Source: an uncultured Prevotella sp. (GTDB lineage: Bacteria; Bacteroidota; Bacteroidia; Bacteroidales; Bacteroidaceae). From it: a DNA stretch of 36,095 nucleotides. Below the pieces are notes generated by a model. It had not been told where the DNA came from. It did no database searches and was given only the letters and a program-made list of their open reading frames with translations. The stretch is taken from positions 1 to 36,095 of the forward strand of contig CALFUF010000022.1 of NCBI GenBank assembly GCA_937916405.1. The letters run 5' to 3'. Both the position numbers and the translations under genes were made by a program. The number at the start of each line of letters is the position of its first letter. The first letter of the stretch is position 1. Positions 1-8,754 of this stretch are shown in pieces.

Positions 1-1
1 T

Positions 2-295
2 GACCATATCCACCAGATGATGGAACTCACTGACGAGGCATTGACACAAATGAACGCCCTCCTGTCCGGACGCAAGGAAGCCTACGATGTCAATCGCACC
101 TTTAACCTCGAGAATGAGATCAATAACTATCGCAACCAGTTGAAGTCACAGAACATCAATGATGTCAATAACCACGAATACACTTATGCTGTAGGTACTA
201 TCTACATGGATATCATCAACGAGTGTGAGAAACTCGGTGACTATGTGGTAAATGTTGTGGAGGCCCGCATGGGAACTCGTCAGAAAGACTTATAA
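2..295 (+). CDS. Na/Pi cotransporter family protein, C-terminal PhoU-like part (5' truncated)
   Basis: The frame is open from base 2, so the gene begins outside the window; the first Met inside it (base 17) is not the true start. The visible 97 residues are helical, with regular heptad-like spacing, and end in a segment resembling YxxNVVEAR. This is typical of the cytosolic PhoU-like helical bundle at the C-terminus of Bacteroidetes NptA-type sodium/phosphate cotransporters. The membrane domain that would carry phosphate lies upstream and is not visible. The stop is 17 bp before the TonB receptor start, so the two genes may be cotranscribed. The family call rests on this tail alone; another PhoU-containing protein is possible. 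Confidence 0.6.
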   Translation, partial: DHIHQMMELTDEALTQMNALLSGRKEAYDVNRTFNLENEINNYRNQLKSQNINDVNNHEYTYAVGTIYMDIINECEKLGDYVVNVVEARMGTRQKDL

Positions 296-312
296 ACAAG
301 CACTTAAAACAA

Positions 313-3300
313 ATGAACAAAAAACTATTTTTAATAACTACCTTCCTGCTGACATCTGTTTTGACATTGATGGCGCAGGTAACTACCTCTGGTATCAGTG
401 GTATTGTCATGGCTGGTAATGAAGAGGCTATTGGTGCTACCATCACTGCGAAGCATGCCCCTTCTGGATCCGTCTATCGGGCAGTAACCAATGCTAATGG
501 TCGCTATACCATCAGCGGTATGCGTGCAGGAGGTCCTTATGAGGTGGAGATCTCTTATATCGGATTCCATACTAAGAACTTCAAAGAGTTGCAACTGCAA
601 CTGGGACAGAATACCGTTATCGATGCCTCTTTGTCGGAAGGCAGTGAGATGCTTGCAGAGGTTGAGGTTGTGGCTAAGGCGAATAATACGATGCGCTCTG
701 ACCGCTCAGGTGCTGTCACCAACTTGAATGCGGCTGCTATGTCTGTCATCCCTACTGTCGGACGCAGCATGACAGACCTCATGAAGATGACACCGCAGAG
801 TAGTTCCGCCAGTGGATTAGCAATTGGTGGTGGTAACTTTCGCCAGTCAAGTGTCACTATCGATGGTGCTTCGTTCAATAACTCCTTCGGACTGGGTTCC
901 TCACCCTTACCTGGTGGTGGTACACCTATCTCACTGGACGCCATCGAGCAGATGACTGTCAGCATCACTCCCTATGACGTTCGTCAGAGCGGTTTCACGG
1001 GCGGTGGCATCAATGCCGTCACGAAGAGCGGTACCAATGAGTTCAAAGGTAGTGCCTATACTTATATCACCAGCACCAGTCTGCAGGGCAGTCGTGTGGG
1101 TGATACTTCCTTGACGGTCGATAACGGTCATAACGACACCTACGGACTGAGCTTAGGCGGTCCGATCATCAAGGACAAACTCTTCTTCTTCGTCAATGGA
1201 GAGATAGAGGATAATGTCACCACGGGACCTGCCGCTCGTGCTGGTAATGGCGCAACACCGTATACGGCAACTAACCGCCGTCCACAGATTGGGGAACTGG
1301 AAAGTCTCTCCACTTACATGCAGAACACCTACGGACTGTCGACTGGTCCTTGGCAGGGGTATAACGTGAAGACACCTGCCTACCGTATCCTGGCACGTCT
1401 CGACTGGAATATCAACGACAACCATAAGTTCAATGTCCGTTTCACCAAGTCGAATCGTAAGGTGTCCAACATCGCTTCTGCCTCACGCTCTATCGGCAGT
1501 AATCAGGCAACAGCCATCTATGGTGGTAACCAGAATAGCTATGGCAGCCTGACGAACTACTCGATGAACTCTTTGTCGAGTCGCTACTATGCGGAATATC
1601 GCTTTACCTCTGTAGCTGCTGAGTTGAACAGTAAGTTCGGTAAGTTCCACAACACGTTGCGTGGCACTTACTCTTTCCAAGACCAGCCACGCTCTACAGA
1701 GTATAATGACGCTGCTCCTGTCGTGGAGATAGTGATGAGCGACGGTGCCGGGCACTTCCCCTCATGGGCACTGCTCGGGGATGTCTTCACCTATGGCAAC
1801 CTCGCCCAGACGAAGAACACGGTCATCACGGACGAGTTGAATGTCACCCTTGGCAAACATAACCTCTTCGCAGGTATCCAGTTTGAGCATAACTATGCGG
1901 CAAACGGCTATGCACAGGCTGCCGCAGGCTACTATGCTTTCGAGGCGACTCCTGAGGAGGTCAGAGCAGGCAACTGGGGCGCCGTATTCGGACGCCAGCC
2001 TCGTGTGTTTGGTATCACCTACGGCAATAACGACGGGCATTCCATGTTCATTTCCGAAATGAAAACCAACCAGTGGTCGTTCTATCTACAGGACAATATC
2101 AGTTGGTCGGAGCGCTTCCGCACCTCTGTCGGTGTCCGCTTCGAACTGCCCACCTACCCCTCATTAGCAAACAATTTCAATGAGGACTATTACAATATCG
2201 ATTTCGGAGGCAATCATTACCGTACGGATAATGTACCAAGCGCCAGTGTGAGTTTCTCACCACGTGTGGGCTTCAACTGGGACATCACAGGCGACCGTAA
2301 GTATATCCTCCGTGGTGGTACAGGTCTCTTCGTAGGACGCATGCCTTTCGTATGGCTCGTCTCTGCTGTGGGTAACTCTGGAATGGGGCAGACCTCTTAT
2401 GTGGCTACTGCTGCCAATGGCAAGGTAATGCCCACCTTCACGATGAATCAGCAGGAGATGCTGCAACAGATTGGTGCCACCAGTCAGACGACAGTTCCTA
2501 CTAGCCCCACCATCCTCAGTGAGGACCTCCGCATGCCGAAGACATGGAAGATGTCACTCGCTGTTGATGCCAAACTACCTGGTGATATAGACTTCACGTT
2601 AGAGGGTATCTTTAACAAGGACCTCAATCCTGTCGTTGTCTCTAATAAGGATATCTACTGGGACGGCACCTCTACCATAGACCTTGGTCATGGGGATGTG
2701 CGCCATAAGATGTCTTACTACGATGCAGGACATTCCGCCTATGCACTGGAGAATGCCGGCTCGAAGGCATACTACATGTCTCTGACAGCACAGTTGCGCA
2801 AGTCGTTCGACTTTGGTCTGGATCTTGCCGCTTCCTATACCCTCTCCAAAGCGAAGAGCTATACAGAGGGTATTGGTGACCAGGTCGCCTCTGCCTATAA
2901 CAACTATCGCAGCTCCATCCATGCTGTTAACGACATGGAGACTGGCTATGCCACCTATGTGGCTCCCAACCGCTTGCTGCTGTCCGCAAGCTATAAACTC
3001 AAGGAGTCGAAGAATGTCACCAATACGTTCAGTCTCATCTACGACGGTTATCAGTATGGCTATTTAGGCAACTACGCTTATAGCCGCTACTCTTATATCT
3101 TCAGTAGTAATGTCAACAGCGACCCCTCCGCACCTGGTAACCTGCTCTATATCCCTGCCTCCCGTGAGGAACTCAACAGTTGGGACTTTGCGGAAAACGG
3201 GACTGTGGATGGGAAACCTTATACTCCTGACATGCAGCGTGACGATTTCTGGGCGTTCATCAACCAGGATGACTACCTGAAAGACCGCAAGGGACAGTAT

Positions 3301-3615
3301 ACAGAGCGTGGTGGGGCTAAGATGCCTTGGCATCATCAGCTGGACTTCAAGTTCACCCGTGATATGAGTATCAACTGGGGTAAGACGAAACACACCCTGC
3401 AGTTAGGTCTTGACATCCTCAATTTGCCGAACTTCCTCTGCAAGGACTGGGGACTCTTCAAGCAGATTTCAGCTAACGACTTGCTGACCTTCAAGGACGG
3501 TAAGTATACCTATAATACTGTGAATGGCGCCCGTCACCTCAGCACCTCACAGAATTTCTTGAATGCAGCCTCTACCTACCAGATTATGTTTACTATCAAA
3601 TACCTGTTCAATTAA
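313..3615 (+). CDS. TonB-dependent receptor, Oar-like, with N-terminal carboxypeptidase-regulatory-like domain
   Basis: 1100 residues. A signal peptide of about 21 residues ends at LMAQ. Residues ~25-110 form a carboxypeptidase-regulatory-like beta domain (GISGIVMAG, NANGRYTISGM). A plug domain follows at ~115-245 (IDGASFNNSFGL, GGGINAVTKSGTNEF), then a long outer-membrane barrel rich in alternating aromatic strands (SFYLQDNISW, SPRVGFNWD), ending in a short strand with terminal Phe-Asn. This architecture matches the Oar/OmpA-related TonB-dependent transporters of Bacteroidetes, which import large ligands using energy from TonB-ExbBD. No SusD-like partner follows, so a SusC glycan receptor is less likely. 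It lies 17 bp after the phosphate cotransporter fragment; a link to phosphorus or peptide uptake is only inference. The gene is intact. It ends in an intergenic region of inverted repeats shared with convergent pnp. Confidence 0.85.
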   Translation: MNKKLFLITTFLLTSVLTLMAQVTTSGISGIVMAGNEEAIGATITAKHAPSGSVYRAVTNANGRYTISGMRAGGPYEVEISYIGFHTKNFKELQLQLGQNTVIDASLSEGSEMLAEVEVVAKANNTMRSDRSGAVTNLNAAAMSVIPTVGRSMTDLMKMTPQSSSASGLAIGGGNFRQSSVTIDGASFNNSFGLGSSPLPGGGTPISLDAIEQMTVSITPYDVRQSGFTGGGINAVTKSGTNEFKGSAYTYITSTSLQGSRVGDTSLTVDNGHNDTYGLSLGGPIIKDKLFFFVNGEIEDNVTTGPAARAGNGATPYTATNRRPQIGELESLSTYMQNTYGLSTGPWQGYNVKTPAYRILARLDWNINDNHKFNVRFTKSNRKVSNIASASRSIGSNQATAIYGGNQNSYGSLTNYSMNSLSSRYYAEYRFTSVAAELNSKFGKFHNTLRGTYSFQDQPRSTEYNDAAPVVEIVMSDGAGHFPSWALLGDVFTYGNLAQTKNTVITDELNVTLGKHNLFAGIQFEHNYAANGYAQAAAGYYAFEATPEEVRAGNWGAVFGRQPRVFGITYGNNDGHSMFISEMKTNQWSFYLQDNISWSERFRTSVGVRFELPTYPSLANNFNEDYYNIDFGGNHYRTDNVPSASVSFSPRVGFNWDITGDRKYILRGGTGLFVGRMPFVWLVSAVGNSGMGQTSYVATAANGKVMPTFTMNQQEMLQQIGATSQTTVPTSPTILSEDLRMPKTWKMSLAVDAKLPGDIDFTLEGIFNKDLNPVVVSNKDIYWDGTSTIDLGHGDVRHKMSYYDAGHSAYALENAGSKAYYMSLTAQLRKSFDFGLDLAASYTLSKAKSYTEGIGDQVASAYNNYRSSIHAVNDMETGYATYVAPNRLLLSASYKLKESKNVTNTFSLIYDGYQYGYLGNYAYSRYSYIFSSNVNSDPSAPGNLLYIPASREELNSWDFAENGTVDGKPYTPDMQRDDFWAFINQDDYLKDRKGQYTERGGAKMPWHHQLDFKFTRDMSINWGKTKHTLQLGLDILNLPNFLCKDWGLFKQISANDLLTFKDGKYTYNTVNGARHLSTSQNFLNAASTYQIMFTIKYLFN

Positions 3616-3620
3616 TATAT

Positions 3621-3690
3621 ATAATTCAAGTTTCGCATGCTTAGCATTCTCAACTTTCAGAGGTGAGAGGTAAGAGGTGAGAGGTAAGAG
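3621..3690 (-). repeat. REP-like repeat, copy 1 (inverted relative to copies 2 and 3)
   Basis: On the minus strand this reads as tandem heptamers of the type GAGAGGT/AAGAGGT (in CT-rich form) followed by a small dyad around GCATGCGAAA and AAGTTGA. It is a diverged inverted partner of the repeat at 3744-3820; the two face each other between the convergent 3' ends of the TonB receptor gene and pnp. Confidence 0.7.
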
Positions 3691-3743
3691 ATTACCTCTT
3701 CCTTTTGATTATTTGCTCATTCTTTACCTGATTTACCATCATT

Positions 3744-3820
3744 TCTCTCACCTCTCACCTCTTACCACTCATCTCTTCAACTGTAGCAAGCATAGCCTTG
3801 CGAAAGTTGAATATATATAA
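3744..3820 (+). repeat. REP-like repeat, copy 2
   Basis: CT-rich heptamers (CTCACCT, CTTACCA) run into a hairpin: TCAACT, then GCAAG, loop, CTTGC, then AGTTGA. The same arrangement, nearly base for base, occurs at 8614-8680. This bipartite design (short tandem heptamers plus a stem-loop) is that of a dispersed REP-like element. Confidence 0.75.
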
Positions 3821-3831
3821 TAAGGTGTAAA

Positions 3832-3867
3832 TATAGAAAAAGGTCCCAGCCAATCGGTTGAGACCTT
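3832..3867 (-). terminator. Rho-independent terminator of pnp
   Basis: On the minus strand, 21 bases past the pnp stop, AAGGTCTCA pairs with TGGGACCTT around an 11-base loop (one G-T pair), followed directly by a run of five T. Position and orientation fit termination of pnp. Confidence 0.8.
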
Positions 3868-3887
3868 CTTTTGTTATGTTAACTTCC

Positions 3888-6263
3888 TTAGAAGTCCATC
3901 TTGTCAAGGGTATCCGTGAAGTCCTTCGGCTCCTCAGTCGGCTCATGGAAATCCTCATTACGCTGAGGACGCTCACGACGCATTCCCGATTCTGAGGAAT
4001 CGCCTACCCGTTGCCTTTCATTACGAGGACGACGGTCGCCACGGTCGTTACGCTCTGGACGAGGGCGACGCTCACCACGCTCTGGACGCTCACGACGACG
4101 CTGCTGGGGCTCCACATAGTCGGCAGGCTTCTCAACAAGTACACGATGAGAGAGTTTGAACTTACCTGTCTTCGGGTCAATCTCCAACAACTTGACGGTA
4201 ATCTTGTCACCTTCCTTGATACCTGCCTCCTCAACAGTCTCCAAGCGCTTCCAGTCAATCTCCGAGATATGGAGCAGACCGTCCTTGCCTGGCATGAACT
4301 CTACGAAGCAGCCATAAGGCATGACGCTGCGGACAGTACCCTCGTACACCTCACCAATCTCTGGGACAGCGACGATAGCCTTGATCTTGGCGATAGCAGC
4401 GTCAATAGACTCCTTGTTAGGACCACTAACCTGAATCTTACCAACTCCGTCCTCCTCGTCAATGGTGATAGTAGCACCCGTGTCCTCCTGCATCTGCTGG
4501 ATAATCTTACCACCAGGACCAATCACAGCACCGATGAACTCCTTCGGAATCTCGAATGCCTCGATACGTGGAACCTGTGGCTTCAACTCTGGACGTGGCT
4601 CAGCGATGGTGTCAGTGATGCACTTCAAGATATGCTCACGACCAGCCTTTGCCTGCATCAGTGCCTTCTCTAAGATATCGAAGGACAGACCGTCACACTT
4701 GATATCCATCTGGGTGGCGGTCAGACCATCCTTCGTACCAGTGGTCTTGAAGTCCATATCACCCAAGTGGTCCTCATCACCAAGGATATCACTCAGTACG
4801 GCATACTTGTCCTCTCCTGGATTCTTAATCAGACCCATAGCGATACCAGAGACGGGCTTCTTCATAGGAACACCAGCGTCCATCAGGGCGAGGGTACCGG
4901 CACATACAGTAGCCATTGAAGAAGAACCGTTAGACTCCAGAATCTGTGATACGACACGAACGGTATAAGGGAAGTCTGCGGGAATCATCTCCTTCAGACC
5001 ACGCCATGCGAGGTGACCGTGACCAATTTCACGACGACCTACGCCACGCTGTGCCTTAGCCTCACCTGTACAGAACGGGGGGAAGTTATAGTGCAGGAGG
5101 AAACGCTGATAACTCTTGTCGAGCACATCGTCCACCAGTTTCTCATCGAGTTTGGTACCCAATGTGACTGTTGTCAGCGACTGTGTCTCACCACGGGTGA
5201 AGATACTGCTTCCATGAGGCATGGGCAGTGGACTGACCTCACACCAGATAGGACGGATCTCGTCTGTCTTACGACCGTCGAGACGGATACCCTCATCGAG
5301 GATGCAACGGCGCATAGCGTCACGCTCCACATCATGGTAGTAACGGTCCATCATAGCCTCATACTCATCCTTGGAGATCTCAGAAGTCTCTGTGATCTCA
5401 GTATGCTCAGCAAAGAACTTCTCCTTGAAGTCAGCGAGAATCTTCTCGAAAGCCTCAGCACGGGCATGCTTCTCAAGAGCCTGCTTGGTGATATCGTAGG
5501 CGGGCTGGTACAGCTCCTTGTTCATCTGCTCACGCAAAGCCTCGTCATTCACCTCATGGTCGTACTCACGCTTCACGTCTTTGCCAAGTTCCTTGCTCAG
5601 CGCAGTCTGCAACTCACACATGGGCTTGATGGCAGCCATGGCAGCCTTCAAGGCACCTAGCAAGTCTTGCTCGCTGACCTCCTTCATCTCACCCTCTACC
5701 ATCATGATATTCTCAGCAGAGGCACCTACCATGATATCCATGTCTGCCTCCTTCATCTGCTCGAAAGAAGGATCAATCACATACTCCCCATTGATACGAG
5801 CCACACGAACCTCAGAGATAGGGCACTCGAAGGGGATATCTGAACATGCCAATGCAGCGGAAGCGGCAAAACCGGCAAGCGCGTCTGGCTGGTCAACACC
5901 ATCGGCACTGAGCAGCATCACATTGACAAATACTTCTGCGTGATAATTAGAGGGGAACAAGGGGCGGAGCACACGGTCTACCAGACGGCTGGTCAGAATC
6001 TCATTGTCCGAAGCCTTACCCTCGCGCTTAGTGAAACCACCGGGGAAACGTCCTGCGGCGGCATACTGCTCTCTGTAGTCTACCTGCAGAGGCATGAAAT
6101 CTGTTCCGGGAACTGCATCTTTTGCGGCACAAACAGTAGCCAGCAGCACCGTGTTGTTCATACGGAGGACAACGCTTCCGTCGGCTTGCTTTGCCACTTT
6201 CCCGGTCTCAATGGTGATGGTTCTTCCATCAGGCAATTGAATCGTTTTCGTAATTACGTTCAT
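3888..6263 (-). CDS. pnp: Polyribonucleotide nucleotidyltransferase (PNPase)
   Basis: 791 residues. PNPase degrades RNA 3'-to-5' by phosphorolysis in the cytoplasm as a trimer, often with RNase E-type partners. Seen in order: a first RNase PH domain (LATVCAAKDA, GRFPGGFTKREGKASD), an all-helical linker, a second RNase PH domain (RLDGRKTDEIRPI, the metal and phosphate-binding region DHLGDMDFK), a KH domain with IGPGGKIIQQM, and an S1 domain (GTVRSVMPYGCFVEF, GLLHISEI). The last ~75 residues are a low-complexity Arg/Glu/Pro tail, longer than in E. coli PNPase and probably disordered, which could contact RNA. The start MNVITK fits the family N-terminus. A promoter lies ~60 bp upstream and a terminator follows the stop. 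Confidence 0.97.
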   Translation of the reverse strand: MNVITKTIQLPDGRTITIETGKVAKQADGSVVLRMNNTVLLATVCAAKDAVPGTDFMPLQVDYREQYAAAGRFPGGFTKREGKASDNEILTSRLVDRVLRPLFPSNYHAEVFVNVMLLSADGVDQPDALAGFAASAALACSDIPFECPISEVRVARINGEYVIDPSFEQMKEADMDIMVGASAENIMMVEGEMKEVSEQDLLGALKAAMAAIKPMCELQTALSKELGKDVKREYDHEVNDEALREQMNKELYQPAYDITKQALEKHARAEAFEKILADFKEKFFAEHTEITETSEISKDEYEAMMDRYYHDVERDAMRRCILDEGIRLDGRKTDEIRPIWCEVSPLPMPHGSSIFTRGETQSLTTVTLGTKLDEKLVDDVLDKSYQRFLLHYNFPPFCTGEAKAQRGVGRREIGHGHLAWRGLKEMIPADFPYTVRVVSQILESNGSSSMATVCAGTLALMDAGVPMKKPVSGIAMGLIKNPGEDKYAVLSDILGDEDHLGDMDFKTTGTKDGLTATQMDIKCDGLSFDILEKALMQAKAGREHILKCITDTIAEPRPELKPQVPRIEAFEIPKEFIGAVIGPGGKIIQQMQEDTGATITIDEEDGVGKIQVSGPNKESIDAAIAKIKAIVAVPEIGEVYEGTVRSVMPYGCFVEFMPGKDGLLHISEIDWKRLETVEEAGIKEGDKITVKLLEIDPKTGKFKLSHRVLVEKPADYVEPQQRRRERPERGERRPRPERNDRGDRRPRNERQRVGDSSESGMRRERPQRNEDFHEPTEEPKDFTDTLDKMDF

Positions 6264-6319
6264 CTTGTAAAAAACATCTAAAAATTAAAACATCGTGCGA
6301 CTTTGCGCAAAAAACAGCT

Positions 6320-6328
6320 GCAAAGTTA
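6320..6328 (-). promoter_or_regulatory. Probable pnp promoter, -7 element
   Basis: The minus strand reads TAACTTTGC, matching the Bacteroidetes -7 consensus TAnnTTTG. It lies 57 bp upstream of the pnp start codon. A clear -33 TTG at the usual spacing is not evident; the upstream bases are AT-rich. Confidence 0.55.
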
Positions 6329-6412
6329 CACATTATTAATATATAAAACGAATAAACCCGCATTATTTTTCTTTTTTTAGGAAATAAGCCTGCCTTACTA
6401 CCCATCTGATTA

Positions 6413-6643
6413 TTATTTTAATGCCTTAAACATCTGGTTAATACACTTTTTCTTTTGTTCCATGTTCGGGTGGACATAGAGATTGAGGGTCGTGCTGATA
6501 TTGGCATGACCAAGTATGACACTGACGGTCTTGTAGTCACACTGGCTTTCAATACATCTTGTTGCAAATGAGTGGCGCAGCCCGTGAAATTTCAAAGAGG
6601 GAATACCTAGTTGCTTCATAACTTTGCCATATGATTCCCTATT
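6413..6643 (-). pseudogene. Tyrosine recombinase, C-terminal remnant
   Basis: About 76 residues that form the end of a phage-type integrase: FHGLRHSFAT (the Box II His-x-x-Arg), then VILGHANISTTLNLYVHP with the second conserved His and the nucleophile Tyr. The first available Met is at 6619, but the integrase-like frame continues upstream for eight residues (to about 6643) before a stop, so the Met is not a native start. The N-terminal DNA-binding domain and the first catalytic Arg are missing. It starts within the last bases of the hsdM-like gene. Tyrosine recombinases next to type I restriction loci in Bacteroidales commonly invert hsdS segments, so this is probably the stump of such a gene left by a deletion. 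Confidence 0.8.
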
Positions 6644-8462
6644 CTACAATTCCCAATTCTTTCAGGTACACCTCAATCTGCTTGTCAAGGTCTGCGCGTT
6701 TTGCCTCCAGTTCCTTGATTTCACCCATCACGGCATGAATATCAATGGGTGCTTCTTCCTCAAAGGTGTCAACGTAACGGGGAATGTTGAGGTTATAGTC
6801 GTTGTCGATAATTTCCTGCATCGTTGCCAGATGGCTGTACTTCTCAATCTCCTTTCGTTCCCTGTATGTGTCGATAATCTTCTGTATATGTTCAGAACGG
6901 AGTTTGTTCTGAGTCTTTACCTTCTCAAACTCCTTGCTGGCATCTATGAAGAGTACATTGTCACCCTCCTTACGGCATTTCTTGATGACGATGATGCATG
7001 TCGGAATGCTTGTGCCATAAAAGATGTTAGCAGGCAAGCCGATGATGGCATCAATGTAATTACGCTTCTCTATCAGAAACTGGCATATCTTTCCCTCGGC
7101 AGAGCCACGGAACAACACGCCATGCGGAGCCACGCAAGCCATCGTGCCGCCATCATTGAGGTGGTAAATCATGTGGAGGATAAAGGCATAGTCGGCTTTT
7201 GACTTCGGAGCCAGCACACCAGCCTTACTGAAACGGTCATCATTATTGAATTTGGCGGCAGCACTCCAGTCTGCAGAGAATGGAGGATTAGCCACCACAG
7301 CATCAAACTGACGGTCACCAAAGGCATCAGCCTCCAGAGTGTCACCATTCTGAATGTCGAAGTCATTATACTTCACCCCATGCAGTAGCATGTTCATTCG
7401 GACCAGATTGAAGGTTGTTTGGTTCTTCTCCTGTCCGAAGATACTGTCAGCCTTACCACTGCGGGCAGTGCGAAGCAACAGAGAACCGGAGCCACACGTG
7501 GGGTCATAGACATTCTTCAGGCGGGTCTTGCCCGTTGTTACTATCTCTGCCAATATCTGGCTAACCTCCTGCGGAGTATAGAACTCACCAGCTTTCTTAC
7601 CTGCTCCTGCAGCAAACTGACCTATCATGTATTCGTAGGCATCACCGAGAATGTCTATGTCACTGGCATCCTCCAGTCCGAAGTCTATGCCATTCAGTGC
7701 TACCAATACGTCACTAATAAGTCGGTTCTTATCATCAGCCGTCTTGCCGAGTTTGGGAGAAGCAAGGTCAATATCAGAGAATAGACCTCCAAAATCATCT
7801 TCACTCTCCTGCCCGATGGTGCTGTCCTCAATCTTTTTCAGTGAGCGTTCCAGTTGGGGTAGGATATTCTCCTTACGCCCGATGGCATCTATGATGGTGG
7901 AGAAAAGGAAGGCCGGCTCAACAAAGTAACCGAGGTTATCAACGCACATCGCCTTGATCTCCTCTTTCATCGCCTCGTCATAGCTCTGCCAAACCTTCTG
8001 AAAGGTAGTCTCGTCAGCCTCTAACTCGTCGTTGACGTACAACTCTATCTGCACTAATGGCAGACCATTGATGAGGATGGTCACGTCATAACGACACTTT
8101 TTCCGTCCCTCAACAGTTATCTGATTGCTGACCTGAAACTCGTTCTGGCACCAGTGTTGCTTATTGATGAATTCAATCCACACCCGTTCGCCATTCTCTA
8201 ACTGGAAGTTCTTCAGGTCACGGAGTTTCTTGGCTTTCTCAAAGCGGGTCCCACCTTCGAGATAGAGCAGTATCTTATCAAACTCCTTATCGGTAAAGTG
8301 TTCACGACCATGCGCAGCCAGTTCCTTCTGGTTGTGTTTCTCCAACTGTATCTTGAAATTAGCGAGCAAGTTCTCTTCCTCCTTGATGGAAACGTACTCG
8401 TAGCTCATTTCAGTCAGGGTCTTTATCAGTCCTTGCTCTAATATCTCTTCGCTCTGCGTCAT
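6639..8462 (-). CDS. hsdM: Chimeric HsdR(N-terminus)-HsdM type I restriction-modification protein
   Basis: 607 residues. Residues 1-141 match the N-terminal nuclease domain of type I HsdR: the sequence WCQNEFQVSNQITVEG is followed by RYDVTILINGLPLVQIEL, carrying the PD-(D/E)xK Asp126 and Glu140. The Lys that should stand at position 142 is Tyr. From ~142 the protein is HsdM: helical region, then AGEFYTPQEVS, SAM-binding motif DPTCGSGSLL at 320-329, catalytic NPPF at 392-395, and the normal HsdM C-terminus (NLNIPRYVDTFEEE). The first ~90-100 residues expected of HsdM are absent, as are all HsdR motor domains. HsdM methylates adenine in complex with HsdS; no HsdS is present here. The methyltransferase core looks intact, but the enzyme is probably an inactive deletion product. 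Confidence 0.85.
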   Translation of the reverse strand: MTQSEEILEQGLIKTLTEMSYEYVSIKEEENLLANFKIQLEKHNQKELAAHGREHFTDKEFDKILLYLEGGTRFEKAKKLRDLKNFQLENGERVWIEFINKQHWCQNEFQVSNQITVEGRKKCRYDVTILINGLPLVQIELYVNDELEADETTFQKVWQSYDEAMKEEIKAMCVDNLGYFVEPAFLFSTIIDAIGRKENILPQLERSLKKIEDSTIGQESEDDFGGLFSDIDLASPKLGKTADDKNRLISDVLVALNGIDFGLEDASDIDILGDAYEYMIGQFAAGAGKKAGEFYTPQEVSQILAEIVTTGKTRLKNVYDPTCGSGSLLLRTARSGKADSIFGQEKNQTTFNLVRMNMLLHGVKYNDFDIQNGDTLEADAFGDRQFDAVVANPPFSADWSAAAKFNNDDRFSKAGVLAPKSKADYAFILHMIYHLNDGGTMACVAPHGVLFRGSAEGKICQFLIEKRNYIDAIIGLPANIFYGTSIPTCIIVIKKCRKEGDNVLFIDASKEFEKVKTQNKLRSEHIQKIIDTYRERKEIEKYSHLATMQEIIDNDYNLNIPRYVDTFEEEAPIDIHAVMGEIKELEAKRADLDKQIEVYLKELGIVE

Positions 8463-8515
8463 ATTTGTCTTTTGTCATCACATTAAGGAAATAAAATCCC
8501 TAATTTACCTTGTGC

Positions 8516-8523
8516 TAAAGGTA
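8516..8523 (-). promoter_or_regulatory. Possible promoter of the hsdR-hsdM chimera
   Basis: The minus strand reads TACCTTTA, one base off TAnnTTTG, 54 bp upstream of the start codon. A dyad GCACAT-AA-ATGTGC at 8535-8548 overlaps where the -33 element would be and could be an operator. Evidence is weak. Confidence 0.35.
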
Positions 8524-8613
8524 CTAAAAATTTTGCACATAAATGTGCTTAGTGGGCGAAAAAAGTATCGCCCATAGTTACTAATGTAGTTTTTAATCTG
8601 AAATGACTTATTT

Positions 8614-8680
8614 CTCTCACCTCTTACCTCTCACCACTCACCTCTTTAACTGTAGCAAGCAAAAGCTTGCGAAAGTTGAG
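8614..8680 (+). repeat. REP-like repeat, copy 3
   Basis: Heptamers CTCACCT/CTTACCT lead into the hairpin GCAAGC-AAAA-GCTTGC, with outer arms TTAACT and AGTTGA. It is near-identical to the repeat at 3744-3820, about 4.8 kb away and in the same orientation. Confidence 0.8.
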
Positions 8681-8717
8681 TTTTCTAATAATTAGCATTA
8701 AATTAATATCATAAAAA

Positions 8718-8749
8718 TTTGGAAGTTTAAAAGAAAATGACGATATTTG
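8718..8749 (+). promoter_or_regulatory. Promoter of the candidate structured RNA
   Basis: TTTG at 8718-8721 and GATATTTG at 8742-8749 are separated by exactly 20 bp, the Bacteroidetes -33/-7 arrangement with one mismatch in the -7 box. Expected transcription start is about 8755. Confidence 0.6.
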
Positions 8750-8754
8750 CAACG

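Noticed and set aside
3661..3780. CRISPR-like short repeats
   Set aside because: The heptamers are back to back without unique spacers, and no cas genes are present.
4011..6281. Several long open frames on the plus strand opposite pnp
   Set aside because: They are antisense shadows of a high-confidence pnp gene with strong codon bias; they show no family motif and no promoter.
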